This document shows, in pieces, positions 1 to 8,429 of a stretch of 64,000 bases of DNA. The position numbers and the translations under genes were made by a program. This DNA comes from an uncultured Phocaeicola sp. (GTDB taxonomy: Bacteria; Bacteroidota; Bacteroidia; Bacteroidales; Bacteroidaceae). Under the pieces are notes generated by a model that was given only the letters and a program-made list of their open reading frames with translations, ran no database searches and was not told the DNA's origin. Position 1 is the stretch's first letter; each line of letters opens with the position of its first letter. Where the stretch lies: the NCBI GenBank assembly GCA_948566455.1, contig CAOYQO010000005.1:1-64000 (forward strand), read 5' to 3'.

Positions 1-83
1 TATTTATGAGACTACCAACTTTTTATGAACAAAATCTTATCCCGAACTGGGGTAATTATTAGCCAAATACACACTTTAATTTA

Positions 84-91
84 TAACTTTG
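84..91 (+). promoter_or_regulatory. Bacteroides -7 promoter element for cysS
   Basis: The bases TAACTTTG fit the Bacteroides -7 consensus TAnnTTTG exactly and lie 21 bp before the cysS start codon. I see no clear TTTG at the -33 position, so the call rests on the -7 match and its placement. Confidence 0.5.
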
Positions 92-111
92 CAATTCTAA
101 TAGAATGAATT

Positions 112-1593
112 ATGGAAAATAAACTAACCATTTACAATACATTAAGCCGTCAAAAGGAACTTTTCGTTCCCTTGCATGCCCCTCATGTAGGTATGTATGT
201 ATGCGGTCCTACCGTATATGGCGATGCCCATTTAGGACACGCACGCCCCGCCATCACGTTCGATATCCTGTTCCGTTATCTTACCCATCTGGGATACAAG
301 GTACGTTATGTCCGTAACATTACCGATGTCGGTCATCTGGAACACGATGCAGACGAAGGCGAAGATAAAATCGCCAAAAAGGCCCGTCTGGAGCAACTGG
401 AACCCATGGAAGTAGTGCAATATTACCTCAATCGCTACCACAAGGCAATGGAAGCCTTGAATGTACTTCCACCCAGTATCGAGCCACATGCATCAGGCCA
501 TATCATTGAACAGATAGAACTGGTAGAAGAAATTCTGAAAAACGGCTATGCTTATGAAAGTGAAGGTTCCGTTTATTTCGATGTAGCAAAATACAACAAA
601 GACCATCATTACGGCAAACTGTCCGGCCGCAACCTGGACGATGTGCTAAACACCACCCGCGAACTGGACGGTCAAAGCGAGAAGCGCAATCCTGCCGATT
701 TCGCCCTGTGGAAATGTGCACAACCCGAACATATCATGCGCTGGCCCAGCCCGTGGAGTAACGGATTCCCCGGTTGGCATTGTGAATGTACCGCAATGGG
801 TAAGAAATACCTGGGCGAGCATTTCGATATTCACGGAGGGGGAATGGACTTAATTTTCCCACACCACGAATGTGAAATCGCACAAAGCGTGGCTTCACAA
901 GGAGATGACATGGTTCACTATTGGATGCACAACAACATGATTACCATTAATGGACAGAAGATGGGAAAATCATACGGCAACTTCATTAACTTGGATGAGT
1001 TCTTCCACGGTACCCACAAGTTACTGACCCAAGCCTACAGCCCCATGACCATCCGTTTCTTCATCCTTCAGGCACATTACCGCAGTACAGTGGACTTCAG
1101 TAACGAAGCATTACAAGCAGCCGAAAAAGGATTGGAACGGCTGACAGAAGCTGTGAAAGGTCTTGAACGCATCACTCCGGCAACACAAACCACCGGCATA
1201 GAGGGGGTAAAAGACTTGCGTGAAAAGTGTTATACAGCCATGAATGATGACTTGAACTCACCGATTGTCATTGCCCATCTGTTTGACGGCGCCCGTATGA
1301 TTAATACGGTTCTGGACAAGAAAGCCACTATTTCCGCAGAAGATCTGGAAGAACTGAAAAGTGTGTTCCATCTCTTTATGTACGAAATCCTGGGTCTGAA
1401 AGAAGAAGCCGCCAATAACGAGGCACGTGAAGAGGCATACGGCAAAGTAGTAGATATGCTGCTGGAACAACGTATGAAAGCCAAAGCCAATAAAGACTGG
1501 GCTACAAGCGATAAAATCCGTGATGAGCTGGCCGCTCTTGGCTTTGAAGTGAAAGATACCAAAGACGGTTTCACATGGAAACTGAATAAATAG
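112..1593 (+). CDS. cysS: Cysteine--tRNA ligase
   Basis: Class I aminoacyl-tRNA synthetase that charges tRNA-Cys with cysteine in the cytoplasm. The 493-residue product has the usual length. The HIGH-type signature reads HLGHAR near residue 41 and the KMSKS-type loop reads KMGKS near residue 284. The zinc-binding residues are visible: Cys31 in VCGPTVY, the WHCEC segment, and the HHECE segment. The C-terminal helical anticodon-binding region and the short IRDELAALGFEVKDT tail typical of bacterial CysRS are present. The ATG at 112 follows a good -7 element. It stands alone and is separated from the next gene by an inverted repeat, so it is probably its own transcription unit. Confidence 0.97.
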   Translation: MENKLTIYNTLSRQKELFVPLHAPHVGMYVCGPTVYGDAHLGHARPAITFDILFRYLTHLGYKVRYVRNITDVGHLEHDADEGEDKIAKKARLEQLEPMEVVQYYLNRYHKAMEALNVLPPSIEPHASGHIIEQIELVEEILKNGYAYESEGSVYFDVAKYNKDHHYGKLSGRNLDDVLNTTRELDGQSEKRNPADFALWKCAQPEHIMRWPSPWSNGFPGWHCECTAMGKKYLGEHFDIHGGGMDLIFPHHECEIAQSVASQGDDMVHYWMHNNMITINGQKMGKSYGNFINLDEFFHGTHKLLTQAYSPMTIRFFILQAHYRSTVDFSNEALQAAEKGLERLTEAVKGLERITPATQTTGIEGVKDLREKCYTAMNDDLNSPIVIAHLFDGARMINTVLDKKATISAEDLEELKSVFHLFMYEILGLKEEAANNEAREEAYGKVVDMLLEQRMKAKANKDWATSDKIRDELAALGFEVKDTKDGFTWKLNK

Positions 1594-1617
1594 GATACAT
1601 AGAGCGACACTATATTT

Positions 1618-1710
1618 TTCACCACAGACTATACAGATTCACACAGATTACCCACCTGACAATCAATGACTTAAGAAGCATCTGCGTTTATTTGTATAAT
1701 CTGTGGTGAA
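1618..1710. repeat. Interspersed inverted repeat after cysS
   Basis: The arms 1618-1635 and 1693-1710 are inverted copies of TTCACCACAGAyTATACA, 18 bp with one mismatch, around a 57-bp centre. The centre carries further CACAGATTA-like and ATCTGCG-like pieces. The loop is too long for a classical terminator. CACAGATTA-rich intergenic elements are, from memory, common in Bacteroides genomes, so this is probably one member of a dispersed family. Confidence 0.6.
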
Positions 1711-1775
1711 CCTTTCAGATAACCATCAAAACTGAAAAATCTCCCTTCGGATGGTAATACTTATTTTTAAATAAC

Positions 1776-1783
1776 TATTTTTG
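1776..1783 (+). promoter_or_regulatory. -7 promoter element of the biosynthetic cluster
   Basis: TATTTTTG matches TAnnTTTG exactly. It overlaps a possible TTG start codon at 1781, so that TTG would not be in the transcript. This supports the ATG at 1820 as the true start of the ammonia-lyase and predicts a leader of about 30 nt. Confidence 0.65.
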
Positions 1784-1819
1784 CGGAAATTATACAAAAC
1801 TGCTTATCACACCAATCCA

Positions 1820-3352
1820 ATGCTAGCTGAGAATAAGATAACTTTAGCGTCCCTGTATAAGATTTTGTTTGAAGAAGAGCCACTGACACTCTCCGACCAA
1901 TGTATGCAAAAATTGGAAGAGAGTTTCCATTTTCTGAAAACATTCTCCAACGACAAGATCATCTATGGCATCAATACCGGCTTTGGACCGATGGCCCAAT
2001 ACCGTATTGAAGATGAATCCTTGTCACAATTACAGTATAATATCATCCGCAGCCATGCCACCGGAGCAGGGCAACCCCTTCCGGAACTCTATGTCAAAGC
2101 TGCCATGATAGCGCGTCTCTATACTTTTCTGCAAGGAAAATCCGGCATACATAAAGAACTGGCATTGCTCATTACCGAGTTTATCAACCGGGGGATTACT
2201 CCATACGTACCCGAACACGGCAGTGTAGGGGCCAGTGGCGATTTGGTACAGCTTGCCCATATCGCCCTCACCCTGATTGGAGAAGGAGAGGTCTTTTACC
2301 AAGGCAAGAAAAGAGATACGGCATCCGTTTTGGCGGAAAACGGATTGCAACCCTTCAAAATGCATATCCGCGAAGGGCTTTCAGTGACCAACGGCACTTC
2401 GGTAATGACAGGTATAGGCATTGTCAACCTGATTTATGCCCGCCAACTGATGCATTGGGCAGTAGGCGCATCGGTCATGATGAATGAAATTGCCGCCTCG
2501 TACGATGATTTCATGTCCGAACCGCTGAACGAAGCCAAACGGCATGAAGGACAGCAAGAGATAGCCCGCATGATGCGCCAATGGGTGGAAGGCAGCCAAT
2601 GTGTACGCAAAAGAGAGAATGAACTTTACAACGGAAAACACGAAGAGAAAATCTTCACCCATAAGGTTCAACCCTATTATTCGTTGCGCTGCATCCCACA
2701 GATTCTAGGACCGGTTTATGATGAATTGCTCAATGCCGAAAAAGTATTGATAAACGAAATAAATTCAGCCTGTGACAACCCGATAGTGGACCCCGACACG
2801 CAAAACGTGTATCATGGCGGTAATTTTCACGGAGATTACGTTTCTTTTGAAATGGATAAACTGAAAATAGCGGTCACCAAACTGGCCATGCTTGCCGAAC
2901 GGCAGATCAATTACTTGTTTCACGACCGCATCAACGGCATTCTGCCCCCCTTTGTCAATATGGGAGTGCTGGGATTGAACTATGGTTTGCAGGCGTCACA
3001 ATTTACCGCGACTTCTACCACAGCGGAGTGCCAGACTTTGTCCAATCCGATGTATGTGCATAGCATCCCCAACAACAATGACAATCAGGATATTGTAAGC
3101 ATGGGAACCAATTCCGCACTACTGGCAAAAACAGTCATAGAAAATGCTTATCAGGTGATGGCTATCCTGATGATGGGTATTGTACAAGCTGTAGACTGTT
3201 TGGAAATAGCCGGTCGGCTAAGCCCCCGGTCACAACAAGTATATAAAGAGATACGAGCATTTTTTCCTGTATTCCGGGAAGATACGCCTAAATATAAAGA
3301 GATAGAAAGAATGATGGTATATCTTAAAAAAGGGAGGTTTCAAGAAAAATGA
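1820..3352 (+). CDS. Tyrosine ammonia-lyase (HAL/PAL superfamily)
   Basis: MIO-dependent lyase predicted to convert L-tyrosine to 4-hydroxycinnamate plus ammonia, the aryl starter of the polyene. The Ala-Ser-Gly triad that cyclises to the MIO cofactor lies at residues 138-140 in GSVGASGDLVQLAH. The catalytic-tyrosine loop YGINTGFGP and the RSHATGAG substrate-pocket segment are present. The RSH-type pocket, the STTAECQ segment and the MYVHSIPNNNDNQD segment resemble what I recall of the F. johnsoniae tyrosine ammonia-lyase, although automatic annotation often calls such proteins histidine ammonia-lyase. The ATG at 1820 (510 residues) is preferred to TTG 1781, which lies inside the promoter. 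The stop overlaps the next gene by ATGA. Absence of a hut operon nearby argues against histidine catabolism. Confidence 0.88.
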   Translation: MLAENKITLASLYKILFEEEPLTLSDQCMQKLEESFHFLKTFSNDKIIYGINTGFGPMAQYRIEDESLSQLQYNIIRSHATGAGQPLPELYVKAAMIARLYTFLQGKSGIHKELALLITEFINRGITPYVPEHGSVGASGDLVQLAHIALTLIGEGEVFYQGKKRDTASVLAENGLQPFKMHIREGLSVTNGTSVMTGIGIVNLIYARQLMHWAVGASVMMNEIAASYDDFMSEPLNEAKRHEGQQEIARMMRQWVEGSQCVRKRENELYNGKHEEKIFTHKVQPYYSLRCIPQILGPVYDELLNAEKVLINEINSACDNPIVDPDTQNVYHGGNFHGDYVSFEMDKLKIAVTKLAMLAERQINYLFHDRINGILPPFVNMGVLGLNYGLQASQFTATSTTAECQTLSNPMYVHSIPNNNDNQDIVSMGTNSALLAKTVIENAYQVMAILMMGIVQAVDCLEIAGRLSPRSQQVYKEIRAFFPVFREDTPKYKEIERMMVYLKKGRFQEK

Positions 3353-4077
3353 AATACGCATTAGTAACAGGAGGAAGCCGGGGCATCGGACGGGCTGTAT
3401 GTCTGAAACTGGCCGAAATGGGATATCATATACTGATAAACTACCAAAGCAACGATACGGAAGCCGAAGCCACCCTGCAACAGATACGGGAACAAGGCTC
3501 GGACGGCGAACTGATGAAATTTGACGTGACAGACGCAGTAGCCACACACGCCGCACTGAACGGCTGGATGGAGAAGCATCCCGATACCTACATTGAGGTA
3601 CTGGTGAACAATGCCGGTATACGCCGTGATAACCTGATGCTGTGGATGGAACAGGATGAATGGAGCCGGGTGTTGGATATCAGCCTGAACGGTTTCTTTA
3701 ACGTCACCCAACCCTTGCTGAAAAATATGCTGGTAAAGCGATTCGGACGTATCATCAACATCGTTTCCCTGTCGGGTATCAAAGGAATGCCGGGACAAAC
3801 CAACTATTCGGCAGCCAAAGGCGGAATGATAGCCGCCACCAAAGCACTGGCACAGGAAGTGGCCAGAAAACACGTGACGGTGAACGCCGTAGCACCGGGA
3901 TTTATCCGCACGGATATGACCAACGGCATTGATGAAAATGAATGGAAAAAACAGATACCGGCAGGACGGTTCGGCGAACCCGGAGAAGTAGCCGCACTGG
4001 TAGGCTTCCTGGCATCGGAACAAGCCTCCTATATCACCGGAGAAGTAATTTCCATCAATGGAGGAATCTATACATAA
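3349..4077 (+). CDS. 3-oxoacyl-ACP reductase (FabG-like SDR)
   Basis: Short-chain dehydrogenase/reductase of 242 residues that should reduce the beta-keto group of each ACP-bound polyene intermediate with NADPH. The Rossmann motif TGGSRGIG is at residues 7-14, NNAG at 87-90, and the catalytic Ser140, Tyr153 and Lys157 (YSAAK) are all present. The C-terminal GGIYT end is typical of FabG. It is translationally coupled to the ammonia-lyase by a 4-nt overlap. It is a cluster-dedicated paralogue rather than the housekeeping fabG, judged by context. Confidence 0.92.
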   Translation: MKYALVTGGSRGIGRAVCLKLAEMGYHILINYQSNDTEAEATLQQIREQGSDGELMKFDVTDAVATHAALNGWMEKHPDTYIEVLVNNAGIRRDNLMLWMEQDEWSRVLDISLNGFFNVTQPLLKNMLVKRFGRIINIVSLSGIKGMPGQTNYSAAKGGMIAATKALAQEVARKHVTVNAVAPGFIRTDMTNGIDENEWKKQIPAGRFGEPGEVAALVGFLASEQASYITGEVISINGGIYT

Positions 4078-4084
4078 GCAGAAG

Positions 4085-5314
4085 ATGAGAAGAGTAGTGA
4101 TTACAGGCATGGGTATTTATTCGTGCATAGGCAAGAACCAAGATGAGGTGAAAGACTCTTTGTTCCAAGGGCGTTCCGGCATCGGCATCGATCCGGCACG
4201 TAAAGAGATGGGGTATTTTTCCGCATTGACAGGACTTGTCGAACGTCCTGATTTAAAGAAGTTATTGGACCGCAAAAAGAGACATAGCCTCGCCGAACAG
4301 GGAGAATATGCCTATATGGCTACCTTGGAGGCATTCCGTCAGGCACAAATAGACGAGGAGTTTTTATTGGATCATGAAGTAGGCATATTGTATGGAAATG
4401 ACAGTAGCGCCGCTCCGGTAATCGAGGCCATTGATGTCATTCGTGCCAAGAAGAATACGGCTATGGTGGGCTCCGGTTCTATCTTCCAGTCCATGAACTC
4501 TACGATTACCATGAACCTTTCGGTTATTTTCCATTTGAAGGGAATTAATTTTACCATATCGGGAGCTTGTGCCAGCGGTTCACACGCCATCGGCATGGCG
4601 TATCTTCTTATTAAATCAGGACTTCAGGATTGCATTCTGTGCGGAGGGGCACAAGAGGTAAATCCTTACTCCGTGGGTAGTTTCGACGGATTGGGCGCGT
4701 TCTCCACCCGTGAGGACGAACCGGAAAAGGCATCGCGCCCCTTTGACAAGGGACGGGACGGTTTGGTACCCAGCGGAGGAGGCGCCAGCCTGGTACTCGA
4801 AAGTTATGAATCAGCCGTAAGGCGCGGAGCTACTATTCTGGCAGAAGTCATAGGATACGGTTTTTCATCCAACGGAGATCATATTTCCGTACCGAATGTG
4901 GACGGTCCCAGACGCTCTTTACAGATGGCAATCAACGATGCGGGCATTCCCTTGGAAGAAATCCAATATATCAATGCACACGCCACTTCCACCCCCGTGG
5001 GAGATTTGAATGAGGCAAAAGCCATAGCGGAAGTGTTTGGAAACCATCGGCCCTATGTCACATCCACCAAGTCACAAACCGGACATGAGATGTGGATGGC
5101 AGGCGCCAGTGAAGTCATTTATTCCATCTTGATGATGAATAACGGATTTATCGCTCCTAATCTCAATTTTGAAGAACCCGATGAAGCCTCTGCTCTGCTG
5201 AACATCCCCTCCCGGAGGATAGAAACGGAATTTGACACCTTCTTGTCCAACTCATTCGGATTCGGAGGAACCAATTCCTCACTGATTATCCGTAAATTTA
5301 AAGAAAACAATTAA
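4085..5314 (+). CDS. Beta-ketoacyl-ACP synthase (cluster ketosynthase 1)
   Basis: Condensing enzyme of the thiolase fold that extends the ACP-bound chain. With the ATG at 4085 it has 409 residues. The Cys-His-His triad is intact: Cys162 in SGACASGSHAIG, His299 in NAHATSTPVGD, and His334 in KSQTGHEMWMAG. The FGFGGTNSS glycine loop ends the protein. The segment after the second histidine (EMWMAGASE) differs from the LLGAAG of housekeeping FabF, so it belongs to a specialised FabB-like branch. An in-frame ATG at 4058 lies inside the preceding gene and is unlikely to be used. A cognate ACP follows 21 bp downstream. Confidence 0.9.
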   Translation: MRRVVITGMGIYSCIGKNQDEVKDSLFQGRSGIGIDPARKEMGYFSALTGLVERPDLKKLLDRKKRHSLAEQGEYAYMATLEAFRQAQIDEEFLLDHEVGILYGNDSSAAPVIEAIDVIRAKKNTAMVGSGSIFQSMNSTITMNLSVIFHLKGINFTISGACASGSHAIGMAYLLIKSGLQDCILCGGAQEVNPYSVGSFDGLGAFSTREDEPEKASRPFDKGRDGLVPSGGGASLVLESYESAVRRGATILAEVIGYGFSSNGDHISVPNVDGPRRSLQMAINDAGIPLEEIQYINAHATSTPVGDLNEAKAIAEVFGNHRPYVTSTKSQTGHEMWMAGASEVIYSILMMNNGFIAPNLNFEEPDEASALLNIPSRRIETEFDTFLSNSFGFGGTNSSLIIRKFKENN

Positions 5315-5335
5315 TTCAAACCAATATATAAATTT

Positions 5336-5587
5336 ATGACCAACGAAGAAATCATCGAAAAGATCAGAACCACCCTGGCCGAAGAATTTGAGATTGATGT
5401 AGAACAGATCCAACCGGACGCACCCTTGATGCAAACCTTGGAATTGGATAGCCTTGACCTGGTGGATATGGTAGTACTGATTGACAAGAATTTCGGTTTC
5501 ACCGTTACAGCCAAAGATTTTGCCGGTATCAAAACCTTCCAGGATTTCTATAATCTGGTAATTTCACATATGCAAAAAGAAGACTGA
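5336..5587 (+). CDS. Acyl carrier protein (cluster ACP 1)
   Basis: An acidic four-helix carrier of 83 residues. Ser39 in LELDSLDLVDM is the predicted 4'-phosphopantetheine attachment site. It would carry the growing aryl polyene chain between ketosynthase, reductase and dehydratase. It differs clearly from the housekeeping AcpP at 55856-56092. The stop and the next start share one base (TGATG). No phosphopantetheinyl transferase is in the window, so activation must occur in trans. Confidence 0.92.
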   Translation: MTNEEIIEKIRTTLAEEFEIDVEQIQPDAPLMQTLELDSLDLVDMVVLIDKNFGFTVTAKDFAGIKTFQDFYNLVISHMQKED

Positions 5588-6471
5588 TGTCCGAAACATG
5601 GAAAGGTAAGACAAGAGGAGGCATATTCGGATACATGTTCTTTATCTACATGATCCGCTGTCTGGGGATAACTGCGGCCTACGGCTTCCTGGCATTGGTC
5701 GTCCTCTACTTCATACCTTTCGCACCGAAAGCAACGGGCAATACTTGGAGTTACGCACGGAACAGGCTGAAATACGGACGGCTGAAATCCGTCGCACTGC
5801 TCCTGAAAAACTATTACCGGCTGGGACAAATATTGATTGACAAAGTGGCCATCGGCAACGGAATGACCGGCAAGTATCATTTCAAGTTTGAGAACTATCA
5901 GGCATTTTTAGACGTACTAAACGGAAACACCGGAGTAATTATGATTGGCGCCCATGTGGGCAACTGGGAAATAGGCGCTCCTTTCTTCGATGAATATGGC
6001 AAAAAGATCAATATCGTCATGTTTGACGCCGAACACGAACGGATAAAGGAGATTTTGGAAAAGAACGCCTCTACGCGAGACTACAAAATAATTCCGGTGA
6101 ATGAAGACAGCCTGACACATGTATTCCGCATCACGGAAGCGCTGGACCGCCGGGAGTATGTCTGCTTTCAGGGAGACCGCTATCTGAATAAAGAGAAATT
6201 ACTCACGACTTCTTTCATGGGAAAAGAAGCCAAATTTCCGATGGGCCCTTTCCTGCTGGCTTCGAAGTTAAAAGTACCCGTCGTATTCTATTTTGCCATG
6301 CGTGAAGCCCAAAGAACGTATCGTTTCCATTTCTTTATAGCCGAGACAGTAGTACGGACGAAAGAGAAACGGGCCGAACAGGCATTATTGGAGCAATATA
6401 CACAAACGCTGGAAAAGATTGTCCGGCAGTATCCGGAACAATGGTTCAATTACTACCCGTTCTGGACATAA
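5587..6471 (+). CDS. LpxL/HtrB-like lysophospholipid acyltransferase
   Basis: Membrane-associated acyltransferase of the lipid A late-acyltransferase superfamily (294 residues). A hydrophobic N-terminal segment lies at about residues 13-45. The catalytic HX4E motif is His123 to Glu128 in GAHVGNWE, and a GDRYLNK segment near residue 197 fits the second conserved block. In aryl polyene clusters such enzymes are thought to attach acyl chains, or the polyene itself, to a lipid anchor. It starts on the stop codon of ACP 1, which suggests it acts on an ACP-bound substrate; that is inference. Confidence 0.85.
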   Translation: MSETWKGKTRGGIFGYMFFIYMIRCLGITAAYGFLALVVLYFIPFAPKATGNTWSYARNRLKYGRLKSVALLLKNYYRLGQILIDKVAIGNGMTGKYHFKFENYQAFLDVLNGNTGVIMIGAHVGNWEIGAPFFDEYGKKINIVMFDAEHERIKEILEKNASTRDYKIIPVNEDSLTHVFRITEALDRREYVCFQGDRYLNKEKLLTTSFMGKEAKFPMGPFLLASKLKVPVVFYFAMREAQRTYRFHFFIAETVVRTKEKRAEQALLEQYTQTLEKIVRQYPEQWFNYYPFWT

Positions 6472-6484
6472 AAATAAATCTGGT

Positions 6485-7555
6485 ATGATGCATAAAAGAT
6501 ATACAAAAGAACAATGTACGGCTGCCGAAGCGCAAAGACTGGCACAAGAGATAGCTTTCGGTCCTGTGGTATTCCAAGTATCGCGCCTGATGTTGAAATT
6601 CGGAATTTTCCAATTATTGTCCGGCAAACGGGAAGGATATACGCTGCAAGAAATCAGCGGGCAGACCGGACTGACACGCTATGCGGCACAAGTATTACTG
6701 GAAGCATCGCTGACCATCGGAACCATCCTGTTGGAAGAAGACCGTTATGTACTGGCCAAGGCAGGCTGGTTTCTGCTGAACGATAAAATGGCTCGTGTCA
6801 ATATGGAATTCAATCACGATGTGAACTATCAAGGCTTGTTCCATTTGGAAGAAGCTCTTTTAAACGGGCGTCCGGAAGGATTGAAAGTATTCGGAGAATG
6901 GCCTACCATTTACGAAGGTCTGTCCCAATTGCCGGAACAGGTACAGAAAAGCTGGTTCGGCTTTGATCATTTCTATTCGGACCAGTCATTCGGCAAAGCG
7001 TTGGAAATCGTGTTCAGCCATCACCCGAAACGCTTGCTCGATATTGGCGGGAATACCGGCAGATGGGCCACACAATGCGTACAATATAATAAGGAAGTGG
7101 AAGTAACCATCGTGGACCTGCCTCAACAACTGGAAATGATGAGAAAGCAAACGGCCGGTTTGTCCGGTAGTGAACGCATACACGGTCACGGCGCCAATCT
7201 GCTGGATCGGGACGTGCCCTTTCCCACGGGTTTTGACGCTGTATGGATGAGCCAGTTTCTGGACTGCTTCTCGGAAGAAGAAGTCATCAGCATCCTGACC
7301 CGTGTGGCACAATCCATCGGCAAAGACAGCAAAGTCTATATTATGGAAACATTATGGGATCGCCAACGGTATGAAACAGCATCTTATTGCCTGACACAAA
7401 TCAGCCTCTACTTTACAGCAATGGCCAACGGCAACAGTAAGATGTTCCATTCGGATGACCTGATCCGCTGCATTGAAAATGCCGGATTGGAAGTGGAAGA
7501 AATTCAAGATAACATAGGACTGGGACACAGTATCCTGCAATGCAGACTGAAATGA
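6485..7555 (+). CDS. SAM-dependent O-methyltransferase-like protein
   Basis: A 356-residue protein with an N-terminal winged-helix-like region (about residues 30-100) and a C-terminal Rossmann methyltransferase domain. Motif I reads LLDIGGNTGRWA near residue 182, and an acidic IVDLP segment follows at the SAM ribose position. This architecture resembles the COMT-like small-molecule O-methyltransferases, so it may methylate the phenol or ring of the polyene head group. The ATG at 6485 lies 13 bp after the preceding stop. A longer frame from 6419 would start inside the upstream gene and is not preferred. It overlaps the next gene by ATGA. Confidence 0.82.
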   Translation: MMHKRYTKEQCTAAEAQRLAQEIAFGPVVFQVSRLMLKFGIFQLLSGKREGYTLQEISGQTGLTRYAAQVLLEASLTIGTILLEEDRYVLAKAGWFLLNDKMARVNMEFNHDVNYQGLFHLEEALLNGRPEGLKVFGEWPTIYEGLSQLPEQVQKSWFGFDHFYSDQSFGKALEIVFSHHPKRLLDIGGNTGRWATQCVQYNKEVEVTIVDLPQQLEMMRKQTAGLSGSERIHGHGANLLDRDVPFPTGFDAVWMSQFLDCFSEEEVISILTRVAQSIGKDSKVYIMETLWDRQRYETASYCLTQISLYFTAMANGNSKMFHSDDLIRCIENAGLEVEEIQDNIGLGHSILQCRLK

Positions 7556-7989
7556 GCAGCAAAGAAATCATCTGTCAGGGAGAAGAGCTGTTCCGGCTGA
7601 TTCCCCAACGCCCGCCCATGGTAATGATAGACCGCTTCTATGGGATAGAAGAAAATACATCCTGGTCAGGGCTGACCGTCACTCCCGACAACCTGTTCTG
7701 CCGGGACGGTGTATTACAGGAGACGGGAATCATAGAGCATATCGCCCAGTCGGCGGCGGCACGTGTAGGTTATATCTATATGCTGCGGAAAGAACCTGTA
7801 CCATTAGGTTTTATCGGTTCGGTAGAAAAGATGAAACTATTCCGTCTTCCTTCTGCCGGAGCGGAACTATATACCGGTATAACCATCGTTCAGGAAGTAT
7901 TTGATATCACCCTGATTACCGCCGAGGTAAAAGAAAACGATGAATTGCTGGCCGAATGCCGGATGAAAATATATCTGAAGAAAGAATGA
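7552..7989 (+). CDS. Hotdog-fold dehydratase-like protein lacking the GHFPG histidine
   Basis: A 145-residue hotdog protein related to FabZ and to the ApeP-type dehydratase of aryl polyene clusters. The N-terminal LIPQRPPMVMIDRF aligns with the PHRyPfLLvDR block of FabZ. Glu62 in IIEHIAQSAA aligns with the catalytic Glu of the lilEamaQ block. The GHFPGxPxxPG segment that carries the catalytic His in FabZ is absent; the aligned stretch reads LFCRDGVLQETG. It therefore cannot be a self-sufficient FabZ. It probably pairs with the second hotdog protein at 16160-16540. The start at 7552 (ATGA overlap) is preferred to the ATG at 7540. Confidence 0.78.
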   Translation: MSSKEIICQGEELFRLIPQRPPMVMIDRFYGIEENTSWSGLTVTPDNLFCRDGVLQETGIIEHIAQSAAARVGYIYMLRKEPVPLGFIGSVEKMKLFRLPSAGAELYTGITIVQEVFDITLITAEVKENDELLAECRMKIYLKKE

Positions 7990-8429
7990 AACGAAAAACA
8001 AGTCCACATCAGGCGGCACTGACGGACCGGACCACCATCAAAGTCCGCTTCAGTGAGATAGATTCCATGCAGATAGTATGGCATGGAGAATATGTGCGTT
8101 ATTTCGAAGACGGACGCGAAGCTTTCGGAAAGCGGTACGGTCTGGACTATATGAGCATCTACCGGGAAGGATATGTAGTTCCTATCGTAGACCTGACCTG
8201 CCAATTCAAACAACCGCTGTCTTTTGGCGAGGAAGCGATTGTCGAGACACGGTATATTCATAGTGATGCTGCCAAAATCCTTTTTGAATACACCATCTAC
8301 CGGGCATCGGACCAAAACATTGTGGCAACAGGAACCACTACACAGGTATTCCTGAATACAAATAGAGAACTGGAACTGGTTAATCCTGCCTTTTACATAG
8401 AGTGGAAAAAGAAATGGAACATCATCTGA
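7986..8429 (+). CDS. Acyl-CoA/ACP thioesterase, 4HBT (YbgC-like) family
   Basis: A 147-residue hotdog thioesterase. The family signature is visible at residues 21-42: VRFSEIDSMQIVWHGEYVRY, with the catalytic Asp26 in the position of the DxD/G motif and WHGEY in place of yHanY. It would release or proofread the thioester-bound chain. It overlaps the dehydratase-like gene by ATGA (start 7986), and its own end overlaps the following ketosynthase gene by 16 bp. Aryl polyene clusters usually carry a thioesterase of this type. Confidence 0.85.
   Translation: MKRKTSPHQAALTDRTTIKVRFSEIDSMQIVWHGEYVRYFEDGREAFGKRYGLDYMSIYREGYVVPIVDLTCQFKQPLSFGEEAIVETRYIHSDAAKILFEYTIYRASDQNIVATGTTTQVFLNTNRELELVNPAFYIEWKKKWNII

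Noticed and set aside
1781..1819. N-terminal extension of the ammonia-lyase from TTG 1781
   Set aside because: The TTG is part of an exact -7 promoter element, so the transcript should begin after it; ATG 1820 gives the family's normal N terminus.
3361..4110. Long open frame of about 249 codons on the minus strand opposite the ketoreductase
   Set aside because: It is fully antisense to a gene with intact SDR motifs, has no recognisable domain and an improbable composition rich in Cys, His and Phe.
8402..8413. GTG start for the fused ketosynthase
   Set aside because: The ATG four codons later is in frame and preferred; the difference is only four residues.
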